The notes under the pieces are model-generated. The model was given only the letters and a program-made list of their open reading frames with translations. It did no database searches and had not been told where the DNA came from. A program made the position numbers and the translations under genes. Of a DNA stretch of 64,000 nucleotides, positions 9,038 through 17,917 are shown piece by piece (within the stretch, counting starts at the first letter, position 1; every line of letters starts with the position of its first letter). Source of the stretch: Myxococcus xanthus (GTDB lineage: Bacteria > Myxococcota > Myxococcia > Myxococcales > Myxococcaceae); contig NZ_FNOH01000005.1 of NCBI RefSeq assembly GCF_900106535.1, positions 186,001 to 250,000 of the forward strand. Reading direction: 5' to 3'.

Positions 9038-9730
9038 ATGATTCAGTTCTTCCACGTATACAAGGCGTATCCCGGCGACCCACCGGTGTTGTCGGACATC
9101 AACCTCAACGTGGAGAAGGGCGAGTTCGTGTTCCTCACGGGCCCTTCGGGCGCGGGGAAGACGACGCTGCTGAAGCTCATCTTCTGCGCGGAGAAGGCCA
9201 CCAAGGGGCAGATTCTCGTGGGCGGCCGCAACATCGCCCGCATCCGTGAGTCCGCGGTGCCGTACCTGCGGCGCAATATCGGGGTGGTGTTCCAGGACTT
9301 CAAGCTGCTGCCGCACCGGACGGTGGAGGACAACGTGTCCTTCACGCTGGACGTGCTGGGTGTGCCCCGCGCGGAGGCGCGCGAGAAGGTGCGGCGCATG
9401 CTCAAGCTGGTGGGGCTGGAGCACAAGGCGGGCTCGTTCCCGCTGCGCTTGTCGGGTGGAGAGCAGCAGCGCGTCGTCATCGCGCGGGCGCTCGTCAATG
9501 ACCCCACCATCCTCCTGGCGGACGAGCCCACCGGCAACCTGGACCCGGCGCTCACCGTCGAAATCATGGACCTGCTCACGCAGGTCAACGTGCGCGGCAC
9601 CACGGTAATGGTGGCCACGCACGACGCGACGCTGCTGTCGCGTTACCAGAAGCGCACCGTGCGCCTGGAGCGCGGGCAGATTGTGTCCGACGAGGACGGC
9701 GTCAAGGCGGCGCGCCGGATGGTGGTATGA
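9038..9730 (+). CDS. ftsE: Cell division ATP-binding protein FtsE
   Basis: ABC ATPase of the FtsEX complex, 230 residues. All nucleotide-binding motifs are intact: Walker A GPSGAGKTT (about residue 37), Q-loop region, signature LSGGEQQR, Walker B ILLADEPTGNLD and the switch His in VATHD. FtsEX works as a mechanotransmitter that activates peptidoglycan hydrolases through a periplasmic coiled-coil partner, rather than as a transporter. Its stop overlaps the ftsX start by 4 bp, and the EnvC-like activator gene follows. Confidence 0.95.
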   Translation: MIQFFHVYKAYPGDPPVLSDINLNVEKGEFVFLTGPSGAGKTTLLKLIFCAEKATKGQILVGGRNIARIRESAVPYLRRNIGVVFQDFKLLPHRTVEDNVSFTLDVLGVPRAEAREKVRRMLKLVGLEHKAGSFPLRLSGGEQQRVVIARALVNDPTILLADEPTGNLDPALTVEIMDLLTQVNVRGTTVMVATHDATLLSRYQKRTVRLERGQIVSDEDGVKAARRMVV

Positions 9731-10629
9731 GCGCGCTGTCGAAGGTGACGTACTTCTGCCGCTCGGCGGCGGTGGGGCTGAAGCATTCGCCCTTCGTGCA
9801 CTTCATCGCGGTGACGACCATCGCCATCGCCTTGTTCTCCGCGGGCATGGCCCGGGGCGCGGCGCGGGTGCTGGACAACCTCCTGGCGTCGCTCGGCGGC
9901 GAGGTGGAGGTGACGGTGTATCTGTCGCCGGAGCTGGACGCGGACGAGGTCCACGGGGTGCGTGCCCTCGTGCTGGCGCTCAGCGGCGGTGAGGTGACGC
10001 TGGTGTCGCCGGACGCCGCGCTCTCACGGCTGCGCACGGAGCTGGGCGACCTGGGCGAGGCGCTGGCGGAACTGCCAGAGAACCCGCTGCCGGTGTCGCT
10101 GGAGCTGCGCGTGCCGCCGGAGCGGCGCAACCCGGACGCGCTCCTGGCGTTGGCGAAGGCGCTGCGAGCGGCGCCTGGCGTGGCCGGCGTGGACTATGGC
10201 GAGGCGGCGGTGCAGCGGCTGTCCGCCATCGCCCGGGCGCTGCGCTTCGGTTCGCTGGTGGCCTTCGCGGTGGTGCTGGGCGCCACCGTGGTCATCGTGG
10301 CGGCGACGCTGCAGTTGGCCATCTATTCGCGGCGCGGCGAGATTGAAATCCAGAAGCTGGTGGGCGCCACGGACCGCTTCGTCAAGGCGCCCTTCCTGCT
10401 GGAGGGACTGCTCCAGGGCGTGTTGGGCGCGGCGGTGGCGCTCTTCGGGCTCTGGGCCTTCGGCCGGGTGCTCGGGCCCACGTTGGGCGCGCTCTTCGCC
10501 TTTCTGTTGGGGCCCGGCGTCGCGGCGCCGTGGGTGGAGCCCCGGCTGGCGCTGGAGCTGCTGTGCGCTGGCTGCGGCCTGGGACTGGGCGGCAGCTTCG
10601 TCGCCGTGGGGCGCTTCCTCCGCGTATGA
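9727..10629 (+). CDS. ftsX: Cell division protein FtsX
   Basis: Permease-like partner of FtsE, 300 residues. It shows an N-terminal membrane helix (HFIAVTTIAIALFSAGMA), a periplasmic loop of about 100 residues (GGEVEVTVYLSPELDADEV region) that in other bacteria contacts the hydrolase activator, and C-terminal helices (SLVAFAVVLGATVVIVAATL, EGLLQGVLGAAVALFGLWAF and one more near the end). It is coupled by 4-bp overlaps to ftsE upstream and to the EnvC-like gene downstream, which fixes the operon. Confidence 0.93.
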   Translation: MSALSKVTYFCRSAAVGLKHSPFVHFIAVTTIAIALFSAGMARGAARVLDNLLASLGGEVEVTVYLSPELDADEVHGVRALVLALSGGEVTLVSPDAALSRLRTELGDLGEALAELPENPLPVSLELRVPPERRNPDALLALAKALRAAPGVAGVDYGEAAVQRLSAIARALRFGSLVAFAVVLGATVVIVAATLQLAIYSRRGEIEIQKLVGATDRFVKAPFLLEGLLQGVLGAAVALFGLWAFGRVLGPTLGALFAFLLGPGVAAPWVEPRLALELLCAGCGLGLGGSFVAVGRFLRV

Positions 10630-11756
10630 GCCGGCGCCTCCTCCTCCTGGCACTGGGGCTGTGGGCCTCGACGGCGACGGCGGCTCAGGCGACGGCGGCC
10701 GAGGAGGCCGAACAGGCCGCGGTGCGTGAGCGGCTGAGCGCGCAGCGCGCGACGCTGGCGCTGGTGGAGGCGAAGAAGCTCTCCGTGCTGGAGGGCGTGG
10801 AGCTGATGCAGGAGATGGCCGCCTTCTCCCGCCGGCGCGTGCGCTCGCTGGAAGGGGACCTGGCGGTGTTCCGCCGGCGCGTGCTGCTGGCGGAGCGCGA
10901 GCAGGCCGTGCTGGCCGAGGCGCTGAAGCTGCAACTGCGCCGGCTGTCTCCGCGCCTGCGCACGTTGTACCGCCTGATGCGCCGCCGCCCGCTGGAGGTG
11001 CTGCTGTCGGCCGAGGACTTCGCCGCGCTGGTGTGGCGCGCCCGGGCGCTGGAGGCCAGCATGTCCGGCGACCTGGAGCTGCTGCGCACCGTGCAGCGTG
11101 TTGCGCGGCTGCAGCGTCAGGCGACGCGCGAGCTGGAGCGGCTCCAGGCGTCCCTCGCCGCGCGCATGGCCTTCCTCCAGGAGCAGGAGCGGCTCGCCCG
11201 CATGCAGCAGGAAGGGCTGGAGGAGGTGGTAGGCACGCTCGCGGGCGAGGCGGAGCTGGCCCGGCGCGCGGTGCGCGAGCTGGAGCAGGCCGACGCGGAG
11301 CTGACGCGCATGGTGCAGGACCTGAAGGAGCTGCCCGCGACGAGTGGCTTCGGCGCGCTTCGAGGCAGGCTCCCCCGGCCCGTGTCAGGCATCGTCGAGG
11401 TGGGCTTCGGCAAGGTCGTCAACCCGCGCTTCAACACTGTCACCGTCCAGAAGGGCCTGGACATCCGCGCCGCCGCGGGCACGCCGGTGCGGGCCGTGGC
11501 CGAGGGCACCGTCGCCTACGCCGGCGCCCTCCGCGGCTACGGCAACCTGCTCATCCTGGACCACGGCGACGGCTACCACACCCTCATGGCTCACCTGTCC
11601 TCCATTACCCCCGAGCTGGGCGGCGTGGTGCTCCCCGGAGATGTGGTGGGCGAGGTGGGGGACACTGGCTCCCTCAAGGGGGCCTACCTGTACTTCGAGG
11701 TGCGCAAAGGCGGGCAGGCGGTCGACCCCGCCCTGTGGCTGGTTCCCGGGTCCTGA
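10626..11756 (+). CDS. EnvC-like murein hydrolase activator (LytM/M23 domain)
   Basis: A 376-residue exported protein: signal peptide (MSRRLLLLALGLWAS...ATA), long Leu/Arg/Glu-rich coiled coil (about 25-240) and a C-terminal LytM domain (about 265-375). The domain lacks the zinc site of active M23 peptidases: the first His position reads QKGLDIRAA and the last is YFEVR instead of HFEVR, while MAHLSS is kept. This matches catalytically dead EnvC-type activators of amidases. It starts at 10626, overlapping ftsX by 4 bp; an in-frame upstream extension is antisense-like and was excluded. Expected to be the periplasmic effector of FtsEX. Confidence 0.88.
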   Translation: MSRRLLLLALGLWASTATAAQATAAEEAEQAAVRERLSAQRATLALVEAKKLSVLEGVELMQEMAAFSRRRVRSLEGDLAVFRRRVLLAEREQAVLAEALKLQLRRLSPRLRTLYRLMRRRPLEVLLSAEDFAALVWRARALEASMSGDLELLRTVQRVARLQRQATRELERLQASLAARMAFLQEQERLARMQQEGLEEVVGTLAGEAELARRAVRELEQADAELTRMVQDLKELPATSGFGALRGRLPRPVSGIVEVGFGKVVNPRFNTVTVQKGLDIRAAAGTPVRAVAEGTVAYAGALRGYGNLLILDHGDGYHTLMAHLSSITPELGGVVLPGDVVGEVGDTGSLKGAYLYFEVRKGGQAVDPALWLVPGS

Positions 11757-11825
11757 CGCGTTGCAGCAAGTTCGCGGACGCGTTGTTATTGTCGTGGGAC
11801 CCTTCTGCGAGGAGCAGGCGAGCGC

Positions 11826-12686
11826 ATGGACCTGATGGGCGGAATGCAAAAGGCGCTGCGGCACATGCTGGTGGCGCGTGGTGTCGAGTCCACGACAGTG
11901 CAGGTCGGTGCCCAGACGGTGCACCACTACGCGTTGACGGGGCAGGGCAAGGGGCCACCCGTGGTGCTGGTGCACGGGCTGGGCGGCTCAGCGAACGGCT
12001 TTGGACGCACGCTCTTCGGGATGGCGAAGCGCTTCTCGCGCGTGTACGCCCCGGACCTGCCGGGACACGGATTCTCCGTGGAGTACTGCGGCGGCGAGGT
12101 CTGCGTGCGCAACCAGTTCGACGTGCTGCGCGCCTATGTGGAAGAGGTGGTGAAGGCGCCGGCCTTCGTGGTGGGCAACTCGCTGGGGGGCGCCATGGCG
12201 GTGAACCTGGCAGCGGAGTACCCCGAATGGGTCCGCGCGCTGGCGCTGGTGGCTCCCGCGGGTGCGCAGTTGCCGGAGGCGGAGAACACCGCGCTGCTCA
12301 ACTCGTTCGTCGTGAAGTCCCCCGCGGAGGCGCGTGCCTTCACGCGGCGGTTGTTCCACCGTCCGCCCCTGCCCGCGCTGCTGTTCGCCTACGAGCTGCG
12401 GCACTTCTACGACACACCCACCGTGCGGGCGCTGACCGCGGAGGCGCTGGCCACGCGCGCCTGCCTGGAGCCGGAGCAGGTGCGCAACCTGGCCATGCCG
12501 CTGCTGTTCCTGTGGGGCGGCAGTGAGCGGCTGCTACCGTCGGAGACGCTGAAGTGGTACCGCGCCCACCTGCCTGCCCATGCGCAGGTGCGCGTGGTGG
12601 ATGGCTTCGGGCACGTGCCGCAATTGGAGCGTCCGGACGAGCTGGTGTCGCACCTGGTGCGTTTCGCCGACTCGGCGGAGCTGTGA
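11826..12686 (+). CDS. Alpha/beta hydrolase
   Basis: A 286-residue alpha/beta-hydrolase fold protein without signal peptide. The oxyanion region is VLVHGLGGSANGF, the nucleophile elbow GNSLGGAMA (Ser), the acid lies in LWGGSERLLP or just after, and the catalytic His in DGFGHVPQLERP. The arrangement resembles C-C hydrolases and lipases of the MhpC/BioH type; the substrate is unknown. GAGGAGC lies about 15 bases before the ATG. It sits 69 bp after the EnvC-like gene and 57 bp before the S41 protease. Confidence 0.87.
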   Translation: MDLMGGMQKALRHMLVARGVESTTVQVGAQTVHHYALTGQGKGPPVVLVHGLGGSANGFGRTLFGMAKRFSRVYAPDLPGHGFSVEYCGGEVCVRNQFDVLRAYVEEVVKAPAFVVGNSLGGAMAVNLAAEYPEWVRALALVAPAGAQLPEAENTALLNSFVVKSPAEARAFTRRLFHRPPLPALLFAYELRHFYDTPTVRALTAEALATRACLEPEQVRNLAMPLLFLWGGSERLLPSETLKWYRAHLPAHAQVRVVDGFGHVPQLERPDELVSHLVRFADSAEL

Positions 12687-12743
12687 GGGCCGGGTAGACT
12701 GGTACGAGCCTTCCGGGGCCGCCCCGGGAAAGGACGTACCGAC

Positions 12744-14120
12744 GTGACGGGTTCCTCCCAGCCATGGCGCGCGGCGCTGACCGCCTTCTTCCTCCTGAGT
12801 GCTCCGTGGGCGCATGCCGCGGAGCCGCTCAGGAAGGACGCGGGGACGGCGGGCCGCGCGGAGCAGGCCGAGCGCGATGACGCCACGTACCGGCAGCTGG
12901 AGGTGTTCGCGCGGGTGCTCTCCTACGTGGAGAACAACTACGTGGAGTCGCCGGACCGCCAGCGGCTCATGTACGGGGCCATCCAGGGCATGTTGGAGAC
13001 GTTGGATCCGCACACGGTGTTCCTCCCGCCCGACGTGTACCGGGAGATGAAAATCGACACCTCGGGCGAGTGGGGCGGCCTGGGCATCGAAATCGCGCGC
13101 AAGGGCGAGCGCATTGTCGTGGTGGCGCCCATCGACGACACGCCCGCGGCGCGCGCGGGCATCAAGGCCGGCGATGAGCTGGTCGGCATCGACGGTGAGC
13201 GGACCGAGGGCATGGATGTGGGGCGTGCGCTGCAGAAGATGCGCGGCCCGGCCGGCGGGCGCGTGCTGCTGACCATCATGCGCGAGGGCTTCAGCGCGCC
13301 GCGCGAAATCGCCATCATCCGGGACCACATCCGCATCGTGTCCGTGGAGGGCGCGCTGCATGGTGGCATCGGCCATGTGAAGGTGAAGAACTTCCAGGAC
13401 CGCACCGACCTGTACCTCCGCAAGGAGCTGGACCGGCTGCGCGCGCTCAACGGTGGCAAGGAGCTGCGCGGGCTGGTGCTGGACTTGCGCAACAACCCGG
13501 GCGGGCTGCTGGACCAGGCGGTGGCGGTGAGCGACCGGTTCCTGCCGGGCAACCTGCCCATCGTCTCCACGCGGGGGCGGGATGGCCGAAGCGCCACCGT
13601 GGAGCGCAGCAAGGACCGCGACACGGAGAAGGACTACCCCGTCGTAGTGCTGGTCAACGCGGGCAGCGCCTCCGCGTCCGAAATCGTGGCGGGCGCGCTC
13701 CAGGACCATGGCCGCGCGACCATCCTGGGCGCGCCCACCTTCGGCAAGGGCAGTGTCCAGACGGTCATCGAGTTGGAGGATGGCTCCGGGCTGAAGCTGA
13801 CCATCGCGCGCTACTACACGCCCAAGGGCCGCAGCATCCAGGAGCGCGGCATCACCCCGGACTTCCTCGTCCCCGACGAGCCAGGAGGCAAGGTGCCGCG
13901 CGACGTGGTGCGGGAGAAGGACTTGCGGCGCCACTTCCGCGCCGAGCCGACGGCGGCGACCGAGCCGGCCGCGCCGGAGCCTCGAGGGCTGCCGGAGAAT
14001 CTCAAGCCCTGGGACGTCACCGCGAAACTGGAAGACTATCCCTTGAGGGTCGCCCTGGACTATCTCCACGGAATGGCATCCGCTCCCGCGCGCACTCCAT
14101 CCCGGGCAGCGGGTCGTTGA
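12744..14120 (+). CDS. S41-family C-terminal processing peptidase (CtpA-like)
   Basis: Exported serine protease of 458 residues with GTG start (AAAGGA site ten bases upstream) and signal peptide ending WAHA-AEP. Order: N-terminal helical part (about 35-110), PDZ domain (about 110-190; LGIEIARKGERI, AGDELVGIDGE), then the S41 catalytic core with DLRNNPGGLLDQA, catalytic Ser in GSASASEIVAGAL and catalytic Lys in FGKGSVQTVI. Such proteases trim the C-termini of periplasmic proteins and, in several bacteria, control peptidoglycan hydrolases, which would fit its place behind ftsEX-envC. The last 60 residues are Pro/Ala-rich. Confidence 0.93.
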   Translation: MTGSSQPWRAALTAFFLLSAPWAHAAEPLRKDAGTAGRAEQAERDDATYRQLEVFARVLSYVENNYVESPDRQRLMYGAIQGMLETLDPHTVFLPPDVYREMKIDTSGEWGGLGIEIARKGERIVVVAPIDDTPAARAGIKAGDELVGIDGERTEGMDVGRALQKMRGPAGGRVLLTIMREGFSAPREIAIIRDHIRIVSVEGALHGGIGHVKVKNFQDRTDLYLRKELDRLRALNGGKELRGLVLDLRNNPGGLLDQAVAVSDRFLPGNLPIVSTRGRDGRSATVERSKDRDTEKDYPVVVLVNAGSASASEIVAGALQDHGRATILGAPTFGKGSVQTVIELEDGSGLKLTIARYYTPKGRSIQERGITPDFLVPDEPGGKVPRDVVREKDLRRHFRAEPTAATEPAAPEPRGLPENLKPWDVTAKLEDYPLRVALDYLHGMASAPARTPSRAAGR

Positions 14121-14189
14121 GGACTCCTTCTCACTTGCATTTCGCCGTGCAGTCCGTTTGATGCGCAACGGGCAAAAGGTGAACGAGAG

Positions 14190-16016
14190 ATGCGACCTTC
14201 GAATGTGCGAGCGGTTCACGCCGCGTTGAGTGGATGGCTGGTGGGACTGCTGGCCGTGGGACCCGCGGCGGCGCAGACGCCGGTGTCCTCGCGGCTGGTA
14301 CCCCGGGCCTTGAGCGCGGCGACGGCGGACGCGCCGGCCGATGCGGCATCGGTCACCGTGGTGGCCATTGCGTTGGACGCGGAGGCCCGTGGCGACGCGG
14401 CCCGGCTGGCGCGCGAGGCGGAGCTGGCGGTGACGCGCTCGGGGCGGCTGAAGCTGGTGCGCCTGTCGGACGCGCTGGACGCGGACGGGCAACGCGAGCG
14501 CCAGGCCCGTGAGGCCGAGGCCGCCGAGGCGATGAAGGCGGGCCAACGCGCCTACGACGAGCTCGACACCGAGAAGGCGCTCGAGCACTTCGACAAGGCG
14601 GTGCGCGGTTACGAGGGCGCCGACCTCTCCCAGCGCTTCACCGAGCTGAGCCGCGCGCGGGTGATGAAGGCCGCATCGCAGGTGGCCAACGGTGAGAACA
14701 CCGCCGCGCAGTTGGAGATTCGCACCGCGCTGGCGCTGAACCCGGAGGCGCGCTTCTCGCCCAACTTCTTCCCACCGGAGGAGATGACCTTCGTGGAGAA
14801 GGAGCGCAAGGCGGTGCTCACCGGCACCAAGTCCAGCCTGCGCGTGAGTACCGAGCCGGTACCGGCCCAGGTGTTCGTGGACGGCCAGTTCCGGGGCATC
14901 TCGCCGGTGGACGTCGCCGACCTCACGGCCGCGGACCACTACGTGACGGTGGTGGCGCCGGGCTACGCGCTGACGCAGCGCCGGGAGCGCGACGGCGAGG
15001 TCAGCCTGACGTTGGCCCCCGTGGCGGCGCAGAAGGGCCTGCAGACGTTCACCGAGCAGGCGGCGCGCAAGCCGGAGAGCCCGGAGCGCGACGCGGCCCT
15101 GCGTGAGCTGGGAACGCTCGCGGGCGTGTCCCAGGTGCTGGCGCTCCTGGTGCGCGGTGGCGCAGGGACCGCGCCGCTGGAGGTGACAGCCCTGCGCCTG
15201 GACGTGTCGGATGGCCACAACCAGGCCTTCGCGCTGGGAACGGTGCCGCGCGGGGAGGGGCTGGTGGATGGTTCGCAGGCGCTGCTGGCGCAGTTGGTGT
15301 CGGCGGATGCGCCGCGCCAGGGCGGAAAGCCGGTGACGCACTTCGCGGGTGGCGTCAGCAACACGCGCCGCACCGTGGGCTACGTGCTGATGGCCACCGG
15401 CGTGGCGCTGCTGGCCGGCGGCGTCTACTTCGGCATGGAGGCCTCCGCGAAGTCGGATGACTTCAAGCGCGCGGCGCAGAACAGCAGCCGCGCCCAGGAC
15501 CTCAAGAGCACGGGCAAGTCGTACGCGCTGGTGGCCGACGTCGGCATCCTCCTGGGCCTCGCGTCGGCGGGCGCGGGCGGCTACCTGGCCTTCGCCAACG
15601 GCGGCGGCGGTGGTTCGAAGTCGACCTCCCGCGCGAGCCGCCCCGCGCCGTCGCCCGTCCCCGCGGCCGCGCCGCAGGACACGCCTCCCGCACCGAAGGA
15701 GGCCCCCGCCGCGGAGAAGGAGCCGTTGCCCATGCCTCCGCCCCCCGCGCAGACGGCGCCTGCCTCGAAGCAGAAGGAGCCCAGCACGTCCAACAAGCGC
15801 GCGCAGGAGGACGAGGCGCGCCAGCGCGAGGAAGAGCTCCGCAAGCGCCGTGAAGAGGTGGAGCGCCAGCGCAAGGAGCTGGAGGAGCGGCGCAAGCAGG
15901 AGGAGGCCGCGGCGCAGCGCGAGCAGGAAGAGCGGCGTCGGCAGGAGGAGCGGCGGCGAGAGGAAGAGAAGAAGAAGCGGCCCGCACTCGACGATGACGA
16001 TCTCCGGAACTACTAG
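14190..16016 (+). CDS. PEGA-domain exported protein with charged C-terminal coiled coil
   Basis: A 608-residue protein with signal peptide (AVGPAAAQ). The N-terminal half has a TPR-like helical part (AGQRAYDELDTEKALEHF). A PEGA domain follows at about 210-270 (STEPVPAQVFVDGQF, DHYVTVVAPGYALTQ). Two hydrophobic segments appear at about 395-415 and 450-470, the second ending in a Gly run, followed by a Pro/Ala linker and a highly charged Glu/Arg coiled coil (about 535-605). PEGA domains occur in surface-layer and envelope proteins; the actual job is unknown. AAGGTG precedes the ATG. The lipoprotein gene starts 3 bp after its stop. Confidence 0.82.
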   Translation: MRPSNVRAVHAALSGWLVGLLAVGPAAAQTPVSSRLVPRALSAATADAPADAASVTVVAIALDAEARGDAARLAREAELAVTRSGRLKLVRLSDALDADGQRERQAREAEAAEAMKAGQRAYDELDTEKALEHFDKAVRGYEGADLSQRFTELSRARVMKAASQVANGENTAAQLEIRTALALNPEARFSPNFFPPEEMTFVEKERKAVLTGTKSSLRVSTEPVPAQVFVDGQFRGISPVDVADLTAADHYVTVVAPGYALTQRRERDGEVSLTLAPVAAQKGLQTFTEQAARKPESPERDAALRELGTLAGVSQVLALLVRGGAGTAPLEVTALRLDVSDGHNQAFALGTVPRGEGLVDGSQALLAQLVSADAPRQGGKPVTHFAGGVSNTRRTVGYVLMATGVALLAGGVYFGMEASAKSDDFKRAAQNSSRAQDLKSTGKSYALVADVGILLGLASAGAGGYLAFANGGGGGSKSTSRASRPAPSPVPAAAPQDTPPAPKEAPAAEKEPLPMPPPPAQTAPASKQKEPSTSNKRAQEDEARQREEELRKRREEVERQRKELEERRKQEEAAAQREQEERRRQEERRREEEKKKRPALDDDDLRNY

Positions 16017-16018
16017 CC

Positions 16019-16372
16019 ATGCGCCGTCCCTTGCGAAACCTCGTTGCTTTCATGGCCCTGAGCACCGGGCTGTCCGCGTGCAGCCTCCTCGTCGACTTCG
16101 ACGAGGAAGGGCAGCCCTGCGATGAGCTCAACCAGTGTCTGGAGGGCTACACCTGCGTCGACAACGCGTGTGCCCCCGACGACGGCGCGCCGTCCGATGG
16201 CGGCTCCGATGCGGGCACCGATGGTGGCCTGAACACCGACGGTGGCCTGACCACGGATTCGGGAACCCTTGACCCGGACGCGGGCTCGGAAGAGCTGGAC
16301 GCCGGGCTCCCGGACGACGCGGGCACCACCGAACCGGGGCCCGTCCTGGAGCCGGAGTTCCCGGCCAGCTGA
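16019..16372 (+). CDS. Small Cys- and Asp-rich lipoprotein
   Basis: A 117-residue protein with signal peptide and lipobox LSAC. The mature part begins with a short Cys-rich knot (CDELNQCLEGYTCVDNAC, four Cys), followed by a low-complexity Asp/Gly/Ser/Thr tail (SDGGSDAGTDGG and similar) and a Pro/Glu end. This layout (lipobox, one Cys-rich module, acidic low-complexity tail) is common among predicted surface lipoproteins of myxobacteria, whose roles are mostly unknown. It lies 2 bp behind the PEGA gene and is surely cotranscribed with it. Confidence 0.75.
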   Translation: MRRPLRNLVAFMALSTGLSACSLLVDFDEEGQPCDELNQCLEGYTCVDNACAPDDGAPSDGGSDAGTDGGLNTDGGLTTDSGTLDPDAGSEELDAGLPDDAGTTEPGPVLEPEFPAS

Positions 16373-16427
16373 CCTGCCTCACCCGAGGTCCGCGGCTCGC
16401 GGCGTGGAGACGGAGCGGCGCCTGACG

Positions 16428-16469
16428 CGGGCCGCCCGCTCCGTGGCGCCCCGGCCACGCCGCGGCCCG
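16428..16469 (+). terminator. Nested GC-rich hairpin
   Basis: Outer arms CGGGCCGC and GCGGCCCG (8 bp, perfect) enclose an inner stem CGTGGC/GCCACG with a 6-nt loop. It lies 56 bp after the small lipoprotein stop and no T tract follows. It is the best terminator candidate in this 239-bp gap, which otherwise holds only a repeated CCTCACCCGAGG (16377-16388 and 16510-16521). Confidence 0.4.
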
Positions 16470-16611
16470 GAGGACACGCCTGCTCTTCGCGCACGGCGTG
16501 GCTGAAGTCCCTCACCCGAGGCGGTTTCCGAGGGAGACCGTCCCGCTCCGCCCACCGCCGCGTGGCTGGCATCATCCATGCTCTGTGCTCCGCCCAGGAG
16601 GCAACATCGAC

Positions 16612-17592
16612 ATGGGCAAGCGCGTGGGAGTGCTGATGGGCGGGTGGGGCGAGGAGCGGGAGATTTCGCTCAAGACGGGAGAGGCCGTGGTGGCGGCGCT
16701 CGAGTCCCGGGGCCATCAGGTGACCCGCATCTTCGCGGGGCCGGGCCTGGACCGGGCACTTCGCGCGGCCGAACTGGACGTGGCCTTCGTCGCGCTCCAC
16801 GGGCGCATGGGCGAGGACGGCCGGGTGCAGGGCCTGCTGGAGTTGCTGGAGCTGCCGTACACGGGCTCGGGCGTGCTGGCGTCGGCGCTGGCCATGAACA
16901 AGCCCTTCGCCAAGCGGTTCTTCCGCCTGCACAACCTGGCCACACCCCATGGCTACACGGTGGCGCGCGAGGACGCGTGGCGCGCCCTGGCCCTGCACGG
17001 CGACCTGGGCTTCCCGTGCGTGGTGAAGCCCGCGTGCGGCGGCTCGTCGATGGGGCTTGCCTTGGTACGTGAACCGGAGGCGCTTGCGTTCGCGGTGGCG
17101 CAGGCCAGCCGGTTCGGCGGCGAGGCCCTGGTGGAGCGCTACGTGGCGGGCCGGGAAGTCACGGTGGGCATCCTCGGAGGCCAGGTGCTGGGCAGCTGCG
17201 AGGTGGCCACGCCGCGCGAGGGCTTCGACTTCGACGCCAAGTACAAGGGCGGAGCCGCGTACTTCTGCCCACCCCGGCTGTCTCCCACCCGCGTGGCCAA
17301 CGTGGAGGCCCTGGCACTGGCGGCCTACCGCGCGCTGGGCTGCCGCGGGCAGGCGCGGGTGGACCTGATGTGCTCGGACACGGAGAACGACGTGGTGCTG
17401 GAGGTGAACACGCTGCCGGGCTTCACCCCCACCAGCCTGCTGCCGAAAATCGCCGCCAGGGCCGGGTTGGACTTCGCCGCGCTGACGGAGCGCATCCTGG
17501 CGCTGGCCACCCGTGACGAAGCCGGTGTCCTGGAGGCTCCCGCCGTGGAGACTCCGCCGGACCTGGGCGTGCCTCGCCGCGCGGTGAGCTGA
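16612..17592 (+). CDS. ddl: D-alanine--D-alanine ligase
   Basis: ATP-grasp ligase that makes the D-Ala-D-Ala dipeptide of peptidoglycan. It has 326 residues from MGKRVGVLMGGWGEEREIS; CAGGAGG lies 11 bases before this ATG, and the in-frame extension to 16498 was dropped. Motifs: N-terminal GGWGEEREISLKTG, ATP-grasp VVKPACGGSSMG, and the C-terminal metal and product-site signature EVNTLPGFTPTSLLPK. The final 30 residues beyond the family core are Pro/Ala-rich. Together with murI at 6.4 kb it supplies D-amino acids for the wall. Confidence 0.92.
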   Translation: MGKRVGVLMGGWGEEREISLKTGEAVVAALESRGHQVTRIFAGPGLDRALRAAELDVAFVALHGRMGEDGRVQGLLELLELPYTGSGVLASALAMNKPFAKRFFRLHNLATPHGYTVAREDAWRALALHGDLGFPCVVKPACGGSSMGLALVREPEALAFAVAQASRFGGEALVERYVAGREVTVGILGGQVLGSCEVATPREGFDFDAKYKGGAAYFCPPRLSPTRVANVEALALAAYRALGCRGQARVDLMCSDTENDVVLEVNTLPGFTPTSLLPKIAARAGLDFAALTERILALATRDEAGVLEAPAVETPPDLGVPRRAVS

Positions 17593-17610
17593 CCCCTCAG
17601 GTCGGTCAAC

Positions 17611-17641
17611 CCCTGGCGTTGTTTCAACCCCGGCGCCAGGG
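17611..17641 (+). terminator. Possible terminator after ddl
   Basis: CCCTGGCG and CGCCAGGG form an 8-bp perfect stem around a 15-nt loop, 19 bp past the ddl stop. There is no T run, so this is a structural guess only. Confidence 0.35.
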
Positions 17642-17717
17642 ACACAAGCTGGGTGTCATAGGAGTGACGCAGGGTGTCAGCGCCCCGTGAACGGAACGTT
17701 CAAATCCGGGGAATAGT

Positions 17718-17747
17718 TTGACACGGCCTTGAACGCATTCCTATTGT
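17718..17747 (+). promoter_or_regulatory. Sigma-70-type promoter for the glycosyltransferase gene
   Basis: A perfect -35 box TTGACA (17718-17723), an 18-bp spacer and TATTGT (17742-17747) as -10. The 5' leader to the GTG/ATG region of the glycosyltransferase would be about 165 nt. Two copies of GGGTGTCA at 17651 and 17672, 21 bp apart (two helical turns), lie upstream and could bind an activator. The gap 17593-17917 otherwise shows no gene. Confidence 0.5.
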
Positions 17748-17917
17748 CCGGCGCCGATCACTCCCCGAAGGTCAAAACCTTGTCTTTTCGGGTACATACG
17801 ATGTGGGGGCTTGGATGACCCATCTCGCGCCGGTCCGCGCGAGACGGAATCAGCCGGGCCACTCCGCACGGAAGGACCGCAGGCCCTCTGGGCTGTGGCA
17901 GGGGTTGAGCGTCACCG

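Noticed and set aside
12534-15341. Open frame of 935 codons on the minus strand, and similar long antisense frames (for example 1643-3301, 36180-38702 and 54184-56391 upstream parts)
   Set aside because: They lie opposite well-supported genes. Long stop-free antisense frames are expected at about 70% GC, and the translations are Arg/Ala/His-rich without domains.
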